This document shows positions 5,377 to 9,461 of a DNA stretch of 9,461 bases, piece after piece. Below the pieces are notes generated by a model. That model saw only the letters and a list, made by a program, of their open reading frames with translations. It did no database searches and was not told where the DNA came from. Origin of the DNA: SAR202 cluster bacterium (GTDB taxonomy: Bacteria > Chloroflexota > Dehalococcoidia > UBA3495); the NCBI GenBank assembly GCA_009392075.1, contig VFHG01000164.1, forward strand, positions 1 through 9,461, given 5' to 3'. Made by a program: the position numbers and the translations under genes. Each line of letters opens with the position of its first letter. Position 1 is the stretch's first letter.

Positions 5377-5755
5377 ATGGTCAAGGCTCTGGTCGTTGAA
5401 GACGAAGAAGACATCAGAAATTTATTGGTTGAACAGTTGTTGGACAAAGGCTGCCAGGTCCGGAAAGCCAACAACGGCGCAGTTGCCTTACAGCTTGTTA
5501 GAGATGAGATACCCGACATTATCTTCGTCGATATCGTTATGCCTGTGATGGCCGGGGTGATATTCTTCCGAGCTGAGAAAGCTTCCTGTAACCTCTAAGA
5601 TTCCGGTTGTTTTTGTAACGGCCATCGATCTTCCCGGTTTGAGATCTAGGGCCCGGACTCTGGGAGTTAACCATCTTCTGGGCAAGTCCTGGGACCTGGA
5701 TTCTCTGGACCTGATGCTTCAGATAAATAGCGAATGGGAGATTCCGGAGGGTTGA
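5377..5755 (+). pseudogene. Frameshifted single-domain response regulator (receiver)
   Basis: The first frame reads a receiver domain: acidic pocket VVEDEED (residues 6-12) and phospho-acceptor D52 in FVDIVMP, then MAGVIFF at about residue 65. It then runs into a stop at 5596. From about 5561 the +1 frame continues the same fold: SELRKLPVTSKIPVVFVTA (the strand with the conserved Thr) and LLGKSWDLDSL (the conserved Lys region), ending at TGA 5753-5755. The break is a single net frameshift near 5558-5570. Restored, it is about 126 residues, the normal length of a stand-alone CheY/Spo0F-like receiver. The start ATG has GGAGAG eight bases upstream. The frameshift may be real inactivation or a sequence error. 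No histidine kinase lies in the window. Confidence 0.85.
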
Positions 5756-5909
5756 CGGCACATCTGTTCCACCCAGAGACGATGTCGTTAATCAACTCCT
5801 GTACTGCCTCACCGCTATCTCTCTTAATCCATCCGTCCGGTCGTCCCATCGATCCAGAAGCCAAATCGAATTCAAGCCTGTAGAATGCCAACTAAACAAT
5901 TTGGACGCT

Positions 5910-5914
5910 GGAGG
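5910..5914 (+). promoter_or_regulatory. Ribosome-binding site choosing the MaoC start
   Basis: GGAGG lies four bases before ATG 5919. The earlier in-frame TTG at 5901 has no such site, so the shorter start is preferred. Confidence 0.7.
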
Positions 5915-5918
5915 CGAG

Positions 5919-6389
5919 ATGGCAGTAGACGAAATGGTGGAAGAGATCAATGGCAAGCTGGGAGAGGAGATTCACTTGAGCGATTGGCTGGAGGTGGATC
6001 AAGGGACGATCAACAAGTTCGCTGAAGCCACCGGAGACCACCAATGGATCCACGTAAATGTGGACCGGGCGGCTAAGGAATCACCCTTCGGCGGCACTGT
6101 GGCCCACGGATTTTTGACCTTGGCCCTGATCCCAAATCTGACCGGCAACGTGGATGCCACCGCGCCTCCCTATCCCGGTCTTAAGTTGTCGGTCAACTAC
6201 GGACTGAACCGGGTTCGCTTCCCAAATCCAGTGACCGCTGGCTCCAAAGTACGGACCCGCAGCAAGTTGACTGGCGTGGAAAAGATCAACGATGAGTGCT
6301 TCCAAGTGGTCAAGGAAGTCACCATCGAGATTGACGGCCAAGCGAAGCCAGGCTGTGTCGCCGAGACGGTGTCCAGGTACTATTTCTAG
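5919..6389 (+). CDS. MaoC-family (R)-hydratase/dehydratase
   Basis: The 156-residue product is a single hot-dog-fold MaoC domain. The hydratase motif is clear at residues 36-64: ATGDHQWIHVN, then SPFGGTVAHGF. D40 and H45 have the same spacing as the catalytic Asp/His pair of PhaJ-type (R)-specific enoyl-CoA hydratases. The conserved strand YGLNRVRFPNPVTAGSKV follows. Members hydrate enoyl-CoA thioesters or dehydrate their 3-hydroxy forms; the acyl chain is unknown. The start is ATG 5919 because GGAGG precedes it; a TTG six codons earlier lacks support. It stands alone between the broken receiver gene and the flavin monooxygenase, possibly part of a catabolic grouping with the acyl-CoA-dehydrogenase-fold enzyme nearby. 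Confidence 0.93.
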   Translation: MAVDEMVEEINGKLGEEIHLSDWLEVDQGTINKFAEATGDHQWIHVNVDRAAKESPFGGTVAHGFLTLALIPNLTGNVDATAPPYPGLKLSVNYGLNRVRFPNPVTAGSKVRTRSKLTGVEKINDECFQVVKEVTIEIDGQAKPGCVAETVSRYYF

Positions 6390-6452
6390 GGGTTAGGCCG
6401 TTGACGCCGCCGGCGCGCTAGGCAGACCAATTGGTTTCCCCCGGATTTACGA

Positions 6453-6566
6453 TCACCGTCCGCAGTAGGCGTAGAGAGCGTCGTATACCGGGAACTTTCG
6501 TGCGTGTTGTTCGTGGTCGTCTTGGTAGTAGATAGACCCCCTCCACTCTGCTGCGCTATGGTCCAT
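6453..6566 (-). CDS. Possible 37-aa ORF with MsrA-tail-like composition, unknown
   Basis: Inside the 287-base gap between the MaoC and monooxygenase genes, the minus strand reads a 37-residue ORF rich in Tyr, Asp and His. It contains IYYQDDHEQHARKF and ends LYAYCGR. This weakly resembles the C-terminal end of MsrA proteins, where a YYxEDDHQQY segment precedes a Tyr-Cys-Gly. An upstream in-frame TAG limits it to at most six extra residues, and no MsrA catalytic domain is present, so at best it is a remnant or an unrelated small protein. The ribosome-binding site is weak (AAGAG, four bases away). The amino-acid composition looks coding, but the resemblance was judged by eye. The rest of this gap holds nothing I recognise. 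Confidence 0.3.
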   Translation of the reverse strand: MDHSAAEWRGSIYYQDDHEQHARKFPVYDALYAYCGR

Positions 6567-6664
6567 TAATCTCTTGAAATCCTACCACCCGCCTTTGAGG
6601 GCGCTACCCCCTTATGAACGTTGACATAGCCGGGGATCTTAGCGAAAATGTACGACGTTTGGAG

Positions 6665-6670
6665 AGGAGG
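6665..6670 (+). promoter_or_regulatory. Ribosome-binding site choosing the monooxygenase start
   Basis: A full AGGAGG lies six bases before ATG 6677. The in-frame ATG at 6614 has no ribosome-binding site, and the 21 codons it would add are unlike the family N-terminus. Confidence 0.85.
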
Positions 6671-6676
6671 ACGTTA

Positions 6677-7822
6677 ATGCACTGCGGAGTAATGGTAACC
6701 GGGTACAACCAAGGCGACTGGGGCCGGCTCATGAAAGAAGAATATGACCGCCCGCCGGAAGTCTCGGACGCCGAAAATATGGACAATACCCTCTACATGG
6801 GGGACCTTGTCGAGCCCTTGGGCTTCGACTCGATCTGGGCGACCGAACACTACGGTTCCGCCTACTCGATGCAGCCGAACCCGCTTCAATATCTGGCATT
6901 CTGGGCAGGGCGGACCAACCGGGTCGATATGGGAACTGCCGTGATCGTGGCGCCGTGGTGGAACCCGGTGCGCCTGGCCCATGAGATATCCATGCTGGAC
7001 ATCTTATTGCGGGGCCGGCGTCTCCACCTTGGTATCGGCCGCGGCATCGCTCCCCATGAATACGCTTCCCTCGGCTACCCGCTGGAGCAATCCCACAAGT
7101 ACTTCTACGATGTTATCAACGCAATCAAGGCTGCCGACGGCGCCGAGCGCTTCGAGTTCCACGGCGAGGTGTACGACATCCCGCCGACCACCATACGGCC
7201 TCAGGCGCGACATAAAGGCGACCTGACCAAGGACATCAAAGTTGCGTTCACCACCAAGGCATCAGCCCAGATGGCGGCTGAGAACGGTCTGGGGCAAATG
7301 TTTGTCTCGGGTGCGGACCTCAACGAGATGACCACTCAGGTGCAGATGTTCAACAAGATCCGGAGCGAGCTCGGGCTTCCGCCGGACCAGCCGACCACTC
7401 TGTTGTGGATGTACTGCGCCGAGACCGAGGAGGAAGCGGAAGAGGGCTGGGAATACTTCTACGATCAGCTCACCGCCGCGCAGCACCATTACTTCGAATG
7501 GAACAATCCCGGCTTCGACGGCATCCACGGCTACGAGGAATACCTTGAGCGCCAGACCGCCGATATCGGGACGGCAGACGCCGGTTTCGCGGCCCGCCGT
7601 GGAACCATGCCCATCGGCACCCCGGACCAGATCATCGAAAAGATCAAAAGACTGCAGGAGACCATCAGCCTAGAAAAGATCGTGGTGCATGTCTTCTATG
7701 GCGGTATGCCCAGAGACAAGGCTGAAAAGAGCCTTCGGCTCTTCGCCGAGAGAGTTCTCCCTGCGGTGCAAGCCATGTCCACGCCGATAAATCCCATGTC
7801 TTTGGGTGATCCGGTACGCTGA
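6677..7822 (+). CDS. Luciferase-like (LLM class) flavin-dependent monooxygenase
   Basis: The 381-residue product (from ATG 6677, chosen by AGGAGG six bases upstream) is a TIM-barrel bacterial-luciferase-type oxidoreductase. Landmarks are GFDSIWATEHYG at residues 49-60, VIVAPWWNPVRLAHE at 89-103, LGIGRG at 118-123, and the C-terminal GTPDQIIEKI at 314-323, which marks the end of the LLM domain. Such enzymes use reduced FMN or F420 with O2, or act as dehydrogenases, on alkanes, sulfonates, terpenes or other substrates. Sequence alone does not fix the flavin partner or substrate. No flavin reductase gene is visible here. The stop lies 22 bases from the convergent stop of the acyl-CoA-dehydrogenase-fold gene, with no clear terminator between them. 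Confidence 0.93.
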   Translation: MHCGVMVTGYNQGDWGRLMKEEYDRPPEVSDAENMDNTLYMGDLVEPLGFDSIWATEHYGSAYSMQPNPLQYLAFWAGRTNRVDMGTAVIVAPWWNPVRLAHEISMLDILLRGRRLHLGIGRGIAPHEYASLGYPLEQSHKYFYDVINAIKAADGAERFEFHGEVYDIPPTTIRPQARHKGDLTKDIKVAFTTKASAQMAAENGLGQMFVSGADLNEMTTQVQMFNKIRSELGLPPDQPTTLLWMYCAETEEEAEEGWEYFYDQLTAAQHHYFEWNNPGFDGIHGYEEYLERQTADIGTADAGFAARRGTMPIGTPDQIIEKIKRLQETISLEKIVVHVFYGGMPRDKAEKSLRLFAERVLPAVQAMSTPINPMSLGDPVR

Positions 7823-7844
7823 ACAGCAAGTTTCTAGTGTTGAT

Positions 7845-9077
7845 CTATCCCCATCTGGGCCGAACGTCTGCCGGGATGCCAAACAGGTGCTTGCCTAGCC
7901 ATTCTCTTACCAAGTCAGGGGTTTGGTTGGCCACCAATGTTCCCATGCGTACATCCCGGTAGTACCTCTCGAAATCGTCGTTTTCAAAGAGGCCGTGAGC
8001 GCCACGGACCGCGAATAACCCGTCCACTGCCTTCTGGGCATTCTGAGTCGCCACCAAGCCGGCCATCGACAAACGTACCGAATCGCCCGGCGTGAATGGC
8101 ACATCCGATGCGGCTTTGGCAGTTACAGCTCTGGCTTCCTGATAGAGGAGAGCGCGGGCCGACTCGATGTACATGGCCGCGTCGGCGACGGCGAACTGAT
8201 TCCCAGGCATGCTGGCACGTTTACCGCCGCCTAATGTCATATTTCGTCCCGTGGCGAACTCGATTGTGCTATCCAGAGCCGCTTGGGCGACTCCAATCAT
8301 TATTGGTCCTGTTACAAGCCTTCCAGCGGCCAGGCCGGCCGCTCGCAGGGCTGCAGGCGCCGCATCTACCCAGGTTTCACCGGGGGCGGGCCGCGTGAAC
8401 ACAGGAGCACGCTCGCCCGGGAAGAAGACTTGGTCGAGCACCACGTCATTGCTCATCGTCGCCCGTAAGGACATGGCCTGCCAGGTGTCTTCGATGCGAA
8501 CTCCGTCATCGCCCAACGGTACGATCAAACATCGGCCATCGGGCCCGGTTGGGCTTTGGTCTGCTGGAGCGCCCTGCACCCTGGTGATAAGTAGGACCCA
8601 GCGGCATCGGTGAGAAAAGCTGATGAAAGGCCACCGTCCGGAGGCGGTGTAGCCGCCAGGAGATGCCTTGGTCTCGGCTTCTGTTGGTACCGCCCCAAAG
8701 CCTAACGCCGCACCTTCCTCGACGACGGCACGCAGATACGGCTCCGACGCCTCGCCCAACGAACGTTGGAGGATGCTGCAGGCCGCTACGTGATTCACCA
8801 AACACCACGTAGTTGAAGCGCAGGCGGCTCCAAGTATCTCGAACACCGACACGATAGTGGCCAAGTCGGCTTCGGTGCCACCCATGGCGCGGGGGATACT
8901 CATGGAGAGCAATCCCGGTCGGTGTAATTCCTTTACCGTCTCAACCGGGATTTCTCTGGCTTTATCGACAGCTAGCGCCCGCTCTTTGAGCACGGCCGCC
9001 ACTTTATACGCACGCCCAATGATTTCACTACTAGCTTCCGAGGACGGCTGGTTCACTGGGTGCTTGTTCTCGGCCAT
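7845..9077 (-). CDS. Acyl-CoA dehydrogenase-fold flavin monooxygenase (group D type)
   Basis: The 410 residues follow the acyl-CoA dehydrogenase fold: N-terminal helical part (about 17-125, with the family-typical TTWCLVNHVAACSIL), a middle beta part with GRWPFISFSHRCRWVLLI, and a C-terminal helical part ending in RYYRDVRMGTLVANQTPDLVREWLG. The GRWPF...W segment and the relaxed C-terminal motif are closer to flavin-dependent hydroxylases of the HsaA/DszC kind than to true dehydrogenases, whose catalytic Glu I cannot place. Such enzymes use reduced flavin from a separate reductase to oxygenate aromatic or heterocyclic compounds; the substrate is unknown. The ATG has GAGG about six bases upstream. 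It lies 32 bases downstream of the NIPSNAP gene, so the two probably form one minus-strand operon. A genuine acyl-CoA dehydrogenase remains possible. Confidence 0.88.
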   Translation of the reverse strand: MAENKHPVNQPSSEASSEIIGRAYKVAAVLKERALAVDKAREIPVETVKELHRPGLLSMSIPRAMGGTEADLATIVSVFEILGAACASTTWCLVNHVAACSILQRSLGEASEPYLRAVVEEGAALGFGAVPTEAETKASPGGYTASGRWPFISFSHRCRWVLLITRVQGAPADQSPTGPDGRCLIVPLGDDGVRIEDTWQAMSLRATMSNDVVLDQVFFPGERAPVFTRPAPGETWVDAAPAALRAAGLAAGRLVTGPIMIGVAQAALDSTIEFATGRNMTLGGGKRASMPGNQFAVADAAMYIESARALLYQEARAVTAKAASDVPFTPGDSVRLSMAGLVATQNAQKAVDGLFAVRGAHGLFENDDFERYYRDVRMGTLVANQTPDLVREWLGKHLFGIPADVRPRWG

Positions 9078-9109
9078 ATGGACCTCATTTCGCCCGCAAT
9101 GGCCAGGCG

Positions 9110-9430
9110 TTAATGGATGACGGAGGCTGGGGTGGGCTCTATCCGTGTCACCACAATCTTGTCCCGGTCCAACATCTCCGGAATCTTGGGGGCGATATTA
9201 TTTACCCATTCGTCGCTTTGATAGACGGCTTCGTATAGGCGTTCGCGTTCGCTTTCGGATTCGAATCGGCGTATCCACACATAAAGGTTTTCATCTTGTT
9301 CTCCAATGAAGCTGCCTACGATCACCATCCCCTTGGACACTTGGAAAGGGATGATCACCTCCTCCATGAACTTTACCCAATTGTTTCGTTGGCTGGGATG
9401 AGTCGTGTATTGCCTGAGTTCTAAAAACAT
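9110..9430 (-). CDS. NIPSNAP family protein
   Basis: The 106-residue product is a complete single NIPSNAP domain, a ferredoxin-like alpha/beta barrel fold. It opens with the typical MFLELRQYTTHPSQRNNWVKFMEEVIIPFQ, seen here as strand then helix. YVWIRRFESESERERLYEAVYQSDEW (about residues 50-75) is the hallmark middle segment, and it ends in a strand before residue 100. Bacterial NIPSNAP proteins are often encoded beside catabolic oxygenases and may bind small hydrophobic compounds; no catalytic residues are established. The ATG has AGGAG six bases upstream. It is the promoter-proximal gene of the pair with the monooxygenase, and its own promoter lies outside or at the edge of the window. Confidence 0.92.
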   Translation of the reverse strand: MFLELRQYTTHPSQRNNWVKFMEEVIIPFQVSKGMVIVGSFIGEQDENLYVWIRRFESESERERLYEAVYQSDEWVNNIAPKIPEMLDRDKIVVTRIEPTPASVIH

Positions 9431-9461
9431 CTCTTTCTCCTGTTAATCGCGAGTGCTACCT

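Noticed and set aside
5667..5891. A 74-codon minus-strand ORF with coding-like first half (contains DGWIKRDSGEAVQELINDIV)
   Set aside because: It starts at TTG without a ribosome-binding site, and its last third is antisense to the receiver-domain pseudogene. The first 45 residues (5756-5891) look plausible, so a small gene fragment there is not fully excluded.
6614..6676. Upstream start for the luciferase-like monooxygenase at ATG 6614
   Set aside because: No ribosome-binding site there, while AGGAGG sits six bases before ATG 6677; family N-termini match the shorter form.

Overview
The window is about 9.5 kb of moderately GC-rich bacterial chromosome with short, densely packed transcription units on both strands. 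No rRNA, tRNA, CRISPR array, insertion sequence or phage gene was seen. The gene content is flavin-dependent oxygenases, a MaoC hydratase, a NIPSNAP protein, a CMD/AhpD-like protein, a Gfo/Idh/MocA oxidoreductase and an Eis-like acetyltransferase. This mix suggests an aerobic heterotroph with many accessory oxidative enzymes, for example an uncultured Chloroflexota (SAR202-like) or actinobacterial lineage. That placement is inference from gene families only.

Layout. Positions 94-822 (minus) encode a TauE/SafE-type membrane transporter. Just upstream lies a complete small minus-strand unit: a sigma70-like promoter (1123-1151), a 42-residue secreted peptide gene (950-1078) and a perfect hairpin terminator (835-869). 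Positions 1229-2010 hold short elements on the plus strand: a promoter followed by a structured ~175-nt transcript ending in a 19-bp hairpin terminator, a small membrane-protein ORF preceded by an in-frame TAG, and a 50-residue zinc-ribbon gene. An Eis-like GNAT acetyltransferase (2029-3219, minus) has a clear promoter and ribosome binding site.

From 3351 to 5264 a plus-strand cluster carries an N-terminally truncated ABM-domain gene, a Gfo/Idh/MocA oxidoreductase and a CMD/AhpD-like gene. The last is the most notable item. Its redox CxxC motif reads C-P-F-TGA, the reading frame continues for 115 more codons of good CMD sequence, and an SECIS-like hairpin with a bulged U begins 11 nt after the TGA. 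I read it as a selenocysteine protein of 196 residues that a standard gene caller would split in two.

Next come a frameshifted single-domain response regulator (5377-5755), a MaoC-type hydratase (5919-6389), a luciferase-like flavin monooxygenase (6677-7822), and a convergent minus-strand pair: a NIPSNAP protein (9110-9430) followed by an acyl-CoA-dehydrogenase-fold monooxygenase (7845-9077). The hydratase, oxygenases and NIPSNAP protein would suit oxidative breakdown of a recalcitrant organic substrate, but nothing in the sequence fixes the substrate.
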